DNA from: Nereocystis luetkeana
Taxonomy: Eukaryota; Sar; Phaeophyceae; Laminariales; Laminariaceae
Direction of reading: 5' to 3'
NCBI GenBank assembly: GCA_031213475.1
Contig: JARUPZ010000002.1
Span: 12,224,951-12,288,950, forward strand
DNA length: 64,000 bases
The position numbers were made by a program, and so were the translations under genes. Below the pieces are notes generated by a model. The model worked only from the letters and a program-made list of their open reading frames with translations, did not search any database and was not told where the DNA came from. Below, piece by piece: positions 54,460-64,000 of the stretch (position 1 is its first letter; each line of letters begins with the position of its first letter).

Positions 54460-54676
54460 GTTTTTTTTTCAATCGTCACTTTTCAACTTGTATTGCTCTT
54501 CAGCTCATCAACTCGTAGGAGGTTTTACCCTCGGCGGCCTGCTAAACAAGCCGTCGTCACGGATGTCGTCTCGTCTCACCCACGGTATGTACGTGCTTTC
54601 AGCTTTATCGCGCAGACGGTCCATTCAGCAAGCAGCAAGCAGTCTCACTTGCTCGTCGATTAGCATCGAATACTGC
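54460..54676 (-). mobile_element. SINE-B, head lost
   Basis: T-run, CAATCGTCACTTTTCAACTT, GTAGGAGGTTTTACCCTCGG, AAGCCGTCGTCACGGATGTC and TGCTCGTCGATTAGCATCGA. The tRNA-like head is replaced by CTGCTGCTGTACGTACGTGC-type sequence. Confidence 0.8.
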
Positions 54677-57225
54677 TGCTGTACGTACGTGCGTACACAG
54701 GCATTCTGCCTGTACTACCGTCGGTTTCTACCGTCCGTTTACGTACGTACTCGTGCGTAGCGCACAGCAGACAGCAGTATTATATCCCGTTCTTTGGGTT
54801 TTTGTAAGCGATGGTGGCGTTCACGCGCGTGCGGTGCGTGCGCACAAGGATAGGCCACGCTCGGCGTCCACATCATCTGATTATGAGAATACGCCGGTAC
54901 ACATTTATGATTTTTTACGTAGCCCTCGCGCGGTGCGCCATGCAAACGAAGGAAACGCACGAGCGACCATGGCCTTGAGAGTGCCGGGCTGACCGGTATT
55001 TGGCGTACCGCTTCTACAGCAGCAGCACCGATAATGTGTATATCGAGGCACACAGCTAGCCTACGTACGCGTACGTAGATAGTATGATAGTATACCTCCT
55101 CTTGTGTCGTAAGTGAGATCGTCTGTGTTTGTAGAGGCCGTTATCACCCCATCGCGTGTTGGATTTTTTCCCCCGTTTTTTAGGTTGAAACCGTCTTTTT
55201 TTAGTCCAAATGCTCTCCTACCAATTCCACCGGGTGTTCGACTGGCCGAAACAAAAGCAATCGGTCCGAATATGGCCGTATTTCGCCCCTCTGTTCCGGG
55301 GACGGCAAAAAAACGACCGGAAACATACGAAGAAAAGGTGGAAGTGCGAAAAACGCCAAAATACGTTCGGTTTCAGCTCTCCTCTGCCATCGACGCTACG
55401 AGCTACGCCTCGTCCGAAACCATCTGATCATGTGATCACCTCTGTGCGGCGTGACAAACGTTCGAATTTGGCCCGAAATCGGCAAAGTCAAAACGCAAAA
55501 TAATCCTAAAATGGGGCTAATTTTTTACCCAATTTTTTGTAGGAGTTACGAGCGTGAGTCTTTTTTTTTCTTTTTTTTTTTATCAACTCTCCCAGCTTCT
55601 ATTTCAAGTTTACATTTCCAACAATCGCCGACTCTTTATCATCGCCAACGCCACCACCTGTGAGGGTTGTACGATGCGCACCCCACAGATGGCTTTACTT
55701 GCGGCACAGAATAAGTCTTCATATACAGCAGTTTCAACTGGGTGTGTTTTTTTCTGAAAGTTGGTAGGGTACGTGCCCACTATATACCGGAGGTATCCCT
55801 TCGGTAAATAAAATATCTCACCGAAAGTGTTCGGTAAGGTTCGGTACGGGCCTCAATCATACCCTATACCGGACACCCCGGTGTTTTTCGCTGCGTGCGC
55901 CCCACTTTTTGTGGATAAAATGGTCCCGTCAATTCCTCCGAGGGTGTGTGTTATCCTATCACGCGGGTGATGGTGCTTATCACACGGGTGATAGTGTTGT
56001 ACGGTAGCCGGGGTATAACGACGTGGTGAAACGTTGCACTGGCGCACCTCTTTCGTCAGAAGTCCGCTCAGCGCACCATAAATTAACAGCATTTGGAGCG
56101 CCCCATTTATTTATTTTTTGCCCTAGGCGGGACAAATTGGGCGGTCTAATATCGCCGAAGGCGAAGACATGGACATACATATCGTGTATTGGGACTGTTT
56201 ACGCCGTAGTTAAGCTTGTCTTGTTTTGGGGGTTGTTTCGACCTCAGACTTGATTTGTTTTGGTATATTTTTAGTCACCTTTTTGAGGACTTCGTTGCGA
56301 ACTTCCGTGTGGCTTTTCTTTCTGAGGGAATTCGATTTAACTACGAGCACAGTACTAGTAATAGTAGACGTTTCTCCCTGTCCGAGGATGAAACAAGCCT
56401 TCGAAAAGCTTGCACAAAGGGAGGAAAAGGTGGCTGTTCAATGAGTTTAATGAGGAAATACACTTTTTCCTGGTAGGTGAGTAACCCCGTGATATTAACG
56501 CCTCGTGAAGACACGGAAATCTGTTTTCCCCTACATTTCCGGACTCTGGAGGGCACAGGGCATAGCAGAGGCGCACGCTTCGAATAGATTTGCGCAAACA
56601 CGTCGAAATGTTTGCCTCTGGCGGCCCCCCGGGGGCTCCTTCGGGGGGATGCACCTCGCCTCCGGATCGGGATGCGCACCGCCTCCCGTCCGTAGTGCGC
56701 TGTCGCGCAAAATGACCTCCCTTTACGGTACGAAGCTACTGTTGTAGCCCACGTGTCATGTGTACGAAGATACTGGTGTGGTCCATGTGTCGTGTGTGAC
56801 CCACGCTGGCCAAATTTCGTGGAGTCGGGACCCCCGGTGAAAACGTGTCCGATCGCTGAAAGCTGGCAGCAGCACTGCCAGAGCGCGAGTTAGTGCGTAA
56901 CGAGTTGGCAAGTATGGATGGGAATCGCCGAAGCAGTAGCAGGAGCAGCACCAGCATCAGCAGTGGGGAAGACGAACGAACCCTCCTCGCGATAAGAAAC
57001 CCCGGCGTGAGCTCGTGTACTACGTACCAGGAGGGAGAAGGGCAGGCACCCACCTGTTGACCCGTTACAGCGTTACAGCCAGTACCTAATGGCTTATCCA
57101 GAAGGTCGCTCGGCGTAAAATATCCCCCTACTGGTCTACGACTTTGTCTCTCGGTATGAGGACAGTTGGAAGACTTGTTCGAAGACCAAAACGTTAGTGG
57201 AAGTAATTCAAAGGCCGCTGCGAAA
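54677..57225. other. No gene recognised
   Basis: 2.5 kb with only short unsupported frames (for example 55113-55427, whose KKRPETYEEKVEVRKTPKYV stretch reads plausibly but lacks start or splice support). About 56980-57140 retains a decayed SINE-B tail (GGCTTATCCAGAAGGTCGCT). 55790-55870 is rich in CGGTA/TACCG words. Confidence 0.4.
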
Positions 57226-57326
57226 GCCCTTTGGGACTGCAGTCCCGTTTGGGGGACAAACTACTCGGAATTTGAGCGGTTTGTCTCCTAAATGGGACCG
57301 CAGTTTGCCCTCTATAAGAGGGTTAA
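57226..57326. mobile_element. MITE-2 copy
   Basis: GCCCTTTGGGACTGCAGTCC to GGGACCGCAGTTTGCCCTCT and AGGGTTAA. The right TTAA is present. Confidence 0.82.
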
Positions 57327-57348
57327 ACTATACCTGGTGCTATGTCGA

Positions 57349-57600
57349 ACGTTTCTTTTTATAGAAGCGCTTGGGCGTGCGGTCCGTAAATACACGTATC
57401 CCTGGTTCCCGAGGTGTTGAAGCGAGGCGGGGAGGTCAGCTTACGGCCGTGTACGGTACCGACGCCCCAAATATCCCGCCGTTCAGAGGGGGGGAGAGTT
57501 GTTGTACGGATGAATTACCCTGGGCGGGTAGTCGATCGATCTTTGATTTTTCACCCCATCATAGCTCAACAGGTGATGCCTTCACAATGAACTGAAGACC
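57349..57600. repeat. Dispersed repeat E, another copy
   Basis: Paralogue of 47336-47585 in the same order and orientation. Here the D-arm-like word reads TAGCTCAACAGGTGATGCC. Confidence 0.62.
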
Positions 57601-57729
57601 AAACGGCACTTATATTTCCGTCCTGAACGGTTTATACCAAATACACTCTACATGTATATCGGACAGATGAACGGGGAAAATGACGATGGTACTACACGAA
57701 GAAATAAAATTGCGTTCTTGTAATATTAA

Positions 57730-57838
57730 GATTACGGGGGACCATAGTAAATAGGACCAAATATTGTTACTAAAAATCGGGAAATAGACAGGTTTCTGTG
57801 TGTACCGTAGGTCCTATTAACTATGGTCCCCCGTAATA
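57730..57838. mobile_element. MITE-1 copy
   Basis: GATTACGGGGGACCATAGTA to GGTCCCCCGTAATA, 109 bp. Confidence 0.9.
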
Positions 57839-57902
57839 GTACACACGGTGCGTTTGTTGGGCATCAACCTCGGCATTCGCGGAGAAGCGACAGCCCCGAA
57901 CA

Positions 57903-57991
57903 GGTCCTACGACTGCAGTCCCGTTCTGGGGACTAACTACTCAAATTATATGTAGTTTTGTCCCCTAAATGGGACTGCAGTCCTAACAGGT
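57903..57991. mobile_element. MITE-2 copy, ends eroded
   Basis: TACGACTGCAGTCCCGTTCT to GGGACTGCAGTCCTAACAGG. TTAA is not preserved. Confidence 0.78.
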
Positions 57992-58096
57992 CAAACCGTC
58001 AGCGCGACTCATGACCCTTGACTCACACCTAGGTCCAGTAAGCGGGTGCCTAGGTGCGATTTGCTTTTTTTTTGTTTTATTGTATATACCAGGTAT

Positions 58097-58137
58097 GTAT
58101 GTATGTATGCATGCTACAGGCATGCATACATACATAC
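58097..58137. other. Perfect 18-bp hairpin
   Basis: GTATGTATGTATGCATGC, loop TACAG, then the exact inverse. It follows directly on a TACCAGGTA word. Confidence 0.85.
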
Positions 58138-58564
58138 TCTGTTGTGGGGATGCCCCAAGACCCACGGGACTACTACTGCCGCTGTACGACCGCACGTGGC
58201 CATGGGATAAGGTTGAAAAAATATTTACCAGGTACCTGGTACACACTGTTAGTACGAACACGTACGAGTACCGGTACTGGTGTATCATACCGATCGATAA
58301 GATGTGTACCGGATACCAGATATGATATAGCAGCATTTCTCCTGCGGATCATACCTACAGGTACCAGGTGTATATTTTATGTGCATGGACTTACAGCTAC
58401 TTACACTGCTGCACGTAGATACTGCTGCTGTGTAATTTGGCCCTCTCTGCGCAATTTGACCCATCCGTCACGCGAGCTTGATGGTTGCTTCTGCTGTTAC
58501 TGCTGGTGCTGCTGCTTCGTGTCATCTATGATTCGTTCCTTGACTCGGCAGCAAGTTCTCGTCC

Positions 58565-58765
58565 ATGTCGCCGGAGACGGTCCGCATAGCCATCCTCGTC
58601 ACGCTGGTGGTCCAAAACTCTGCCCAGGCCCTGTTCATGCGATACTCGTTCAAGCCCAAGGAATACGTGGAAGGGGAGGAGAGGGAGCCGGAGCCGGCGT
58701 CGGCGACGGCCGTGGTGATGGCCGAGCTGTGCAAGCTGATCTGCTCGATTTGTCTGCAGTACCGG
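58565..58765 (+). CDS. Nucleotide-sugar transporter (SLC35A-like), first exon only
   Basis: 67 codons from ATG: MSPETVRIAILVTLVVQNSA, QALFMRYS, an acidic linker (EGEEREPEPAS), then ATAVVMAELCKLICSICLQY and Arg, followed by the donor GTGAGAGC in phase 0. In Golgi/ER nucleotide-sugar transporters of the SLC35A type, the first membrane helix carries QN/QT and RYS, and the next helix reads STAVVxAELxK; both are present. Such proteins exchange cytosolic nucleotide sugars for nucleoside monophosphates across Golgi or ER membranes. The family is usually 300-400 residues with 8-10 helices, so most of the gene is missing. No later exon was recognised in the 5.2 kb to the window end. The specific sugar cannot be inferred. 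Confidence 0.78.
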
Positions 58766-59084
58766 GTGAGAGCTAACAATAGAAAACAACGCCACGACAC
58801 CACCCCCTCCGCATCGTGAACGTGTATCGGTACTACTGCTGTATACCGCCCTGGATGGAACCGTAAGGACCGTTTTGGTCTTGATTTTAGTGTTTACGGC
58901 TCTTCTATTTGCGTGCAATTTGGTACGTACATGCCTCCATATTCATGTTTCATGCACTCGTACGGTATGTATAAACCTCGTGTATAGATACATGCGCACA
59001 CAACGAAAATGGTGATCAGGTGGCCTAAATCTGACCGTTCTTGCGAAGTTTTTCAGAAGTTGCCAGCAAATAAATTTCAGGGGT

Positions 59085-59640
59085 GTTGAGGGAGACTCGA
59101 CCTATCTTATGTGCAGGAGCGTTTTGCACAAGACTTTGTGCAGGGTGCGGGTCCTATTGGTCGAGGCGGGTCTTTCGGCCGCCCGACGTTTTTATGGAAA
59201 AACGCCTCCATAACGCGCGGCGGAGCCTCGTGACTGCCCCTGCCGACCTCGAGCCCCCCCCCAGAGGTTTGGGGTTCGGGTTAATATGGTTAGGCCTGGG
59301 GTTTCGTTGGTCTGGGTCTACATGTGAGGTTGAAATTGACGACACACAACCTTTGTGCAAGACTCTCCTGCACATGCGATAGCGGGAGCCATTGCGGGAG
59401 AGTTTTGTCACGAAACTGTAAGGGATTTTTTCCCGACTGTGAGATTCTTCCCGGCTTCGTTCGGCTCACAGCGGTCGCCACCGCGACTCGGAACTCTAAC
59501 CCTATATATCCGTATACCCGTGAACCCTAACCAGAGGCTTCGGTTGGTGTGCCAGCTGGTCGTCGTCCTCGGAAAGGCTCTGTTTGCTGTTCGGGCATAT
59601 GTATGTAGGGAAGTTCTCGCCTGATCGGGCAGAGCTACGA
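59085..59640. repeat. Dispersed repeat X-Y, copy 2
   Basis: X (59090-59385) is bounded by TTATGTGCAGGAGCGTTTTG and its imperfect inverse CTCTCCTGCACATGCG. Y (59385-59640) parallels 39695-40170. Telomere-like sequence in X is degenerate here (GGTTCGGGTTAATATGG). Confidence 0.7.
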
Positions 59641-59981
59641 GTATGATATGGGAACACCTTTTTGGGCTCTTCTCCCGGTTGTCTGTCGTGGAGCGGTGTG
59701 TTTCCGGGCGTGGAGAAAACCAGCGGTGTGTTTCCGTGCGTATGACGTACCTGGTACACATACTGCCGTACCTCGTATATATCATCTGGTCCGCTTATTG
59801 TATGTATACCATGGTACCAGGTGCCAGGTAGTCTCTACGGTCGACGGACAATGTGAACCCGGAGAAAAATCGCACCATCGAACATCATCATATTATACGA
59901 TTTGGTGACTCCCTTTTCGACGAATCGGATGAAAATTAATATTTACGTGGTCAAAAATACCAGGTACATACCTGGTGCTGG

Positions 59982-60083
59982 TATTACGGGGGACCATTGG
60001 AGTAAATAGGACCTACTGTACGCACAAAAACTCATATTTTTCCCCTTTTCTACCAACGTTTGGTCCTATGGTCCCCCGTTAAA
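59982..60083. mobile_element. MITE-1 copy, diverged
   Basis: TATTACGGGGGACCATTGGA to GGTCCCCCGTTAA. The right terminus is altered. Confidence 0.8.
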
Positions 60084-60483
60084 TAGAACCTATCGACTGG
60101 TAGGAAGAGCGGTTGAATGGGAAGAGCGCGAGAACGCGTACGTGCCGATTGTATCATACGTTTATATTTTCGAATCTCATTTAAAATTTACAACTTATAT
60201 ATCCTCGTGAATAAAACACCGCCGTCACGTAACGGCATAAATAGAGGGTTTGATTGGGACCCGGGACGAAGTTCGTACGTATGTCCTTGCTTGTTTGTAT
60301 GTTTCATCACCTGTGTTTCATCTCCCGAACGACCCGCGACCCGCGTGACCCGAGAGTTCCTACGAAGCTTCCAGTACGTATGATACGAAGTACTTTCGTT
60401 TTTTTCTTCGTCTTGGAGGAATTTTCTTCGTCTTCGCGTTTTCTCTATCTCTCTCTTGCTCCATCAGAGATCACTGCCATCCA

Positions 60484-60817
60484 GTCCCCGGTGGCTTGGT
60501 GGGTGGTCCGCGTACCTATCATGATCATTTCGTGGGTTCAAGTCCCACCGAGTGCATACTCGTAAAAAGGTATTTTTTCTGCATGAAAGAAATTGATTAG
60601 CGGAAAGCGCGAGAGCGTGAGTTAGCTACATTCGATGAAAATCGACGAGCACTGGGAATGCTGAATCCTGCCCATGCGCGACAAAAAATAAAGGCACGTG
60701 GCGGGGGGGAGAAGGGTAGACACCTGTGACCACGGCTTGTCCAGAATGTCGTCGAGGGTAAAACCTCCTACGAGTTAGGCTGGAAAGTAAAAGGGATGAT
60801 TTAAAAAAAAAAAAAGT
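60484..60817 (+). mobile_element. SINE-B, full length
   Basis: GTCCCCGGTGGCTTGGTGGG head, B box GGGTTCAAGTCCCACC, CGATGAAAATCGACGAGCAC core, CACGGCTTGTCCAGAATG and an A-tail. Confidence 0.92.
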
Positions 60818-60943
60818 AACTCAGATCCCGGGTCAACATTACTATTTTGACGTGTATTAATACATTAATACGTTAATACGTCAAGGTACCAGGTATATAA
60901 TATTAATAACAATAATATAATAGTGAGCTCTCATGATCCCTCC

Positions 60944-60990
60944 CCAGTACGTACGTACGTACGTGTGTGTGTGTGTGTGTGTGTGTGTGT
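60944..60990. repeat. (ACGT)n/(GT)n simple repeat
   Basis: ACGTACGTACGTACGTGTG into a GT run. The GT run is also the (AC)n tail of the antisense LINE-1 that follows. Confidence 0.9.
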
Positions 60991-62171
60991 TCTTCACATT
61001 AAACCGTTCTTTCTACCCGTCGACATCCAGCACAACCAGTGTCCGTGCCGATTCTTCCATCCTAGAAGAGATACAAGTTCTGTGGTCACAAAGCTACGCC
61101 ACAGAGATACTACATTGCCACGTGTGCAGTGTGAACTGCAGTGGGCAATGCAAAGCCATGTCATCATACTAGATACGACAGGCACGACATACGCAATCTA
61201 TGAAGTAGTGAAACGAAAAGAAACAATCAAAGAGAAAACAAAAACAAGGTAGACAAGTCGAAAAAGAAAAAGAAGAAAAATGAAAGCAAAATCTAAGAGA
61301 AACAATCTGTCGTGCCCCCCCCCCCGCAGGCGAGGTGGCCTACACTTGAAAAAGAACGAGCTGGAAAAAAGAAGAAATAACAAAAAACACCACTGCTTGT
61401 GAACAGAGTAAGACAAAGAACCAAGGAGAAAGTAACAAGGAAAAATAACAAAGGGGAAATAACAGGCAGACCAAAGCCCAAAGCACCTTCTAGGTGGCGG
61501 CAGCAGCTTGTGGTACGAGTAGTATAGCCAGGTTCTCCCTGCTAATCCGCCTGGTACCTTGCTACCCAGACTGCCGTCTCCGCCCTGCGTTCGTCAACTA
61601 TGCCCAGCCCCTTGGCGTCAGACAATACGAGCCGAGCAGAGCAGGTTCGTCTTCCAACCACGCCACACGGCTCCTTGAGTACGGCTTATCAATCAGAAAA
61701 GGAAGAGGAAGAGAAAAAATGAAATGAAAATCACGGAGAGTCAGCGCAAGAAAGAAAAAAAAAAAAAACTAAAAGAGAAGACAAGGGAAGACCACGTTCG
61801 AGCCAGCTGCACCAGTTGGTAGCACTAGTAGTATGGTCATATTCTACTTCCTAGTCGACTTGGTGCCTTGCTACCCTGTCTGCCATCTCCTTCCTACTTT
61901 CGTCTACCGCCGTTTCCCTTCTACCCCTCCTGTTCCCCCCCCTCTCCGCATTCACTCGGTCGGGCTTTATGCCACTTCTCCTGTTGCCCCCTCCCCCCCC
62001 GTTCCTTTGGGCACCATCCACGGCGGATGCGCGGCGCTGTCTACTCATCTCAGCCTCAGCCTCGTGCCACCTCACCATGAACCGTTCGGCTGCTTCAAGG
62101 ATCCCCCGGTACCACTTCCCCACCTTTTTGGCTGCAGTGGACCACAACGCGGTCTCAACTCCAAACACCAA
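60982..62171 (-). mobile_element. LINE-1, 5'-truncated, antisense
   Basis: Minus-strand copy with the complete 3' region and the RT-ORF C-terminus (frame open from 62171 down to the stop near 61851). The three diagnostic CTAG sites (61063, 61825, 61851) are all in the empty state, making it a good reference. Confidence 0.88.
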
Positions 62172-62230
62172 CGTACGTACGTACGGTTCGTGCCTTGCAA
62201 CGTACGTACGTACGGTTCGTGCCTTGCATT
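62168..62230. repeat. Short direct duplication
   Basis: CGTACGTACGTACGGTTCGT followed by GCCTTGCA occurs twice in a row (about 62171-62198 and 62201-62228). Confidence 0.85.
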
Positions 62231-62492
62231 TTTATCGCGAGTCTGATATACCATGGTACACTCGTAGACTGCACTGTTGTTGCACCACGTTTGTTTCCCG
62301 TCGTCGAATCGCGTCGAATTACAGCTATACCTGGTATATTATACCTCTGGTATACCGCCGAAGGCGCTGCTCAGCAATTGGTACGAATGAAGCCAAAAGC
62401 TCTCCACGGGGTGGAATTCAAACTCGGGTGCCAATCCTATTAATGCTAATACCGGTAGTATAGTATTTATAGCATTCGGGGCTTGTTACCAC

Positions 62493-62605
62493 TATTGCGG
62501 GGGATTTAAGTAAATCCGACCAAATATTTATTGGTACGAAAATAGGGAAAATATACGTTTTTATGTGTGTGCCGTAGGTCCTAATTACTACAGTCCCCCG
62601 TAATA
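62493..62605. mobile_element. MITE-1 copy, diverged
   Basis: TATTGCGGGGGATTTAAGTA to AGTCCCCCGTAATA with a typical AT-rich centre. Confidence 0.82.
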
Positions 62606-62609
62606 GCCT

Positions 62610-64000
62610 ACCGGGGCTACCGGTGCATATTGACCAGTATGAAGAGTAGAGTCTAAACGAGTCTTTTGCTATTTCCGCGGGAAAAACTTGCGAAGAAAAT
62701 CATGTCACGACCGCGTCGAAAAACTGGGTTTTGCGGCGGCCTCGATTTTGTTTTTAGCCGCCCGAAGGCGGTCTATCTAGACTGCTATGCTCAGGGCCTT
62801 CGGAAGCCGCGCCGCGGCTGCTTCGATGGTCCTACCTTTCGTGATAGTGGGTTATCATCTCTGAACCAATCGACGATACGGCACAAGTTTTCTGTATGCG
62901 ATGGAACATGCCATGCCGTTTCCAGACGGACAAGCTCTCCAAATCGAATGCAATGTTCTCATCAGGTACCAGGTAGTATTTTGGGATTTATTTTTGTCAA
63001 ATTTGAGTAAAATCGAATTTCGCTCTTCCCAAAATGAAGAGGCCTCGTTGATGATTCAGTGTTCGACCAACTATAAGCAAACTCAGTTCGAATAAAGAAA
63101 ACGAAGAAAAACAGACTCGGTTTTTCTCGTGATGGTTTATCAGTCGATTTCCCCCCAGTTTTGTGGCCGCCGGCGTGGGATCAGGTTGTACTGTTGGATA
63201 TCGAAACGAAAAAAGGTTGTAGTGCGATAGTTCGATAAACGACAACGGTATTGATAATTATCGTTATCGAATCAAAACTCCCAAATATCGATAAACAATA
63301 TAACGATACCGATTATGGAGGCGAAATCCGACGCATGCTGCCCACAACTCACAACTTACACGCCCGTCATTCTCACGTTTCGTGTGTTTGTGCACATGAT
63401 TGGCTACTGGTTCCTGTTCCTTATGATTAGTCCTGGTTCTGAAAATTAATTTCTCGAACAACCCACGTTTTCTAGCAGCAAGCGCAGCGACAAGGGGCAG
63501 ATGCATTCGGCACCAATTAAATGGAAAAATGTGAATTCGAGGCCGAGGTTAAGCGACACGACCGAGAAACTGAAAAAGTGGTGCGATCATGTCAACCGTC
63601 TGTTTACTATATACAGCAGCAGTACAAGCGGTACAGACTCATGCACATCCGTTTTGCCTTTAATGTTCCATCATGTACATACTTGAAAGTATGTTTTTGT
63701 CAGGGCTCACTTCGGTGGTTTTACCGCGGTACTTTTACCGCGGTAAAACCACGGTAATTGGTAAACGGGACGTTACCGTGATAAATCGCAATTACCGTTA
63801 CCAAGCAAATCACGTTCTCCCGTTCCCATCCAAATCGTTACCGAGATTATCGTGTTGTCCCATTCCCATCCAAACAATTACCGTGCAAATATAGGTATTT
63901 CCGTCGTTTCTCGTTACCACCCAACCAAATACTTCGCAAATGTACAGTTCCCAATTGCCGTACAGTAAGGTCAGATGAATTACCGCAGACTCCACAATTC
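62610..64000. other. No gene recognised; palindrome-rich end
   Basis: Short frames on both strands lack motifs. 63715-63752 holds a perfect 17-bp hairpin (GTGGTTTTACCGCGGTA, 4-nt loop). The following 200 bp are rich in TTACCG/CGGTAA words. This would be within the transporter gene's next intron if that gene continues rightwards. Confidence 0.45.

Noticed and set aside
62666-63010. 114-residue ORF near the right end, as a possible second transporter exon
   Set aside because: No hydrophobic helices or SLC35 motifs; it reads as non-coding.

Overview
The window is nuclear DNA of a eukaryote, most likely a stramenopile-type alga. This is an inference from the TKL-type kinase, the intron-rich genes and the repeat-rich intergenic DNA; no taxonomic marker is present. 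There are no operons, ribosome binding sites, rRNA genes or CRISPR arrays. Genes are sparse, and most of the 64 kb is a dense, often nested collection of transposable elements and simple repeats.

Genes. A complete three-exon protein kinase gene lies on the minus strand (exon 1 10829-9946, exon 2 5792-5681, exon 3 2864-2526). Its two long introns (about 4.2 and 2.8 kb) are filled with repeats. The first exon of a nucleotide-sugar transporter (SLC35A-like) starts at 58565 on the plus strand and its continuation is not found. Two minus-strand stretches (about 52670-52412 and 50932-50644) read like exons of an unrecognised gene. A weaker candidate start exon lies at 49916 and a weak ORF at 11195.

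Mobile elements. Several families recur: a non-LTR retrotransposon with a reverse-transcriptase ORF (LINE-1; best copy 30190-32523) and many 5'-truncated tails; a second LINE family (LINE-2; 23040-24660, 48240-49090); two tRNA-derived SINE families (A and B) that share a central core; a 109-bp palindromic MITE with TA target duplications (MITE-1); a piggyBac-like MITE with TTAA target duplications (MITE-2); a small LTR element with two 276-bp LTRs and a tRNA-Ser-complementary primer site (36862-38421); and several isolated terminal-inverted-repeat elements. Tandem arrays include a GATC-rich minisatellite (17721-19320) and a 276-bp higher-order array (20822-21465).

Main discovery. The palindrome CTATTAATAG occurs as an exact 6-bp insertion at CTAG sites inside otherwise aligned repeat copies. 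Its sequence is what remains if MITE-1 (ends TTAC...GTAA, TA duplication) excises and leaves 2 bp of each end. At one homologous LINE-1 position this window holds empty copies, a scar copy, and a copy whose left junction still carries MITE-1. A second scar type, CTACTGTAG (+5 bp), has the footprint geometry known for Sleeping Beauty. Other abundant TA-bounded words, notably TACC(A/T)GGTA, may be scars of further families. The non-coding DNA thus looks peppered with cut-and-paste excision footprints.
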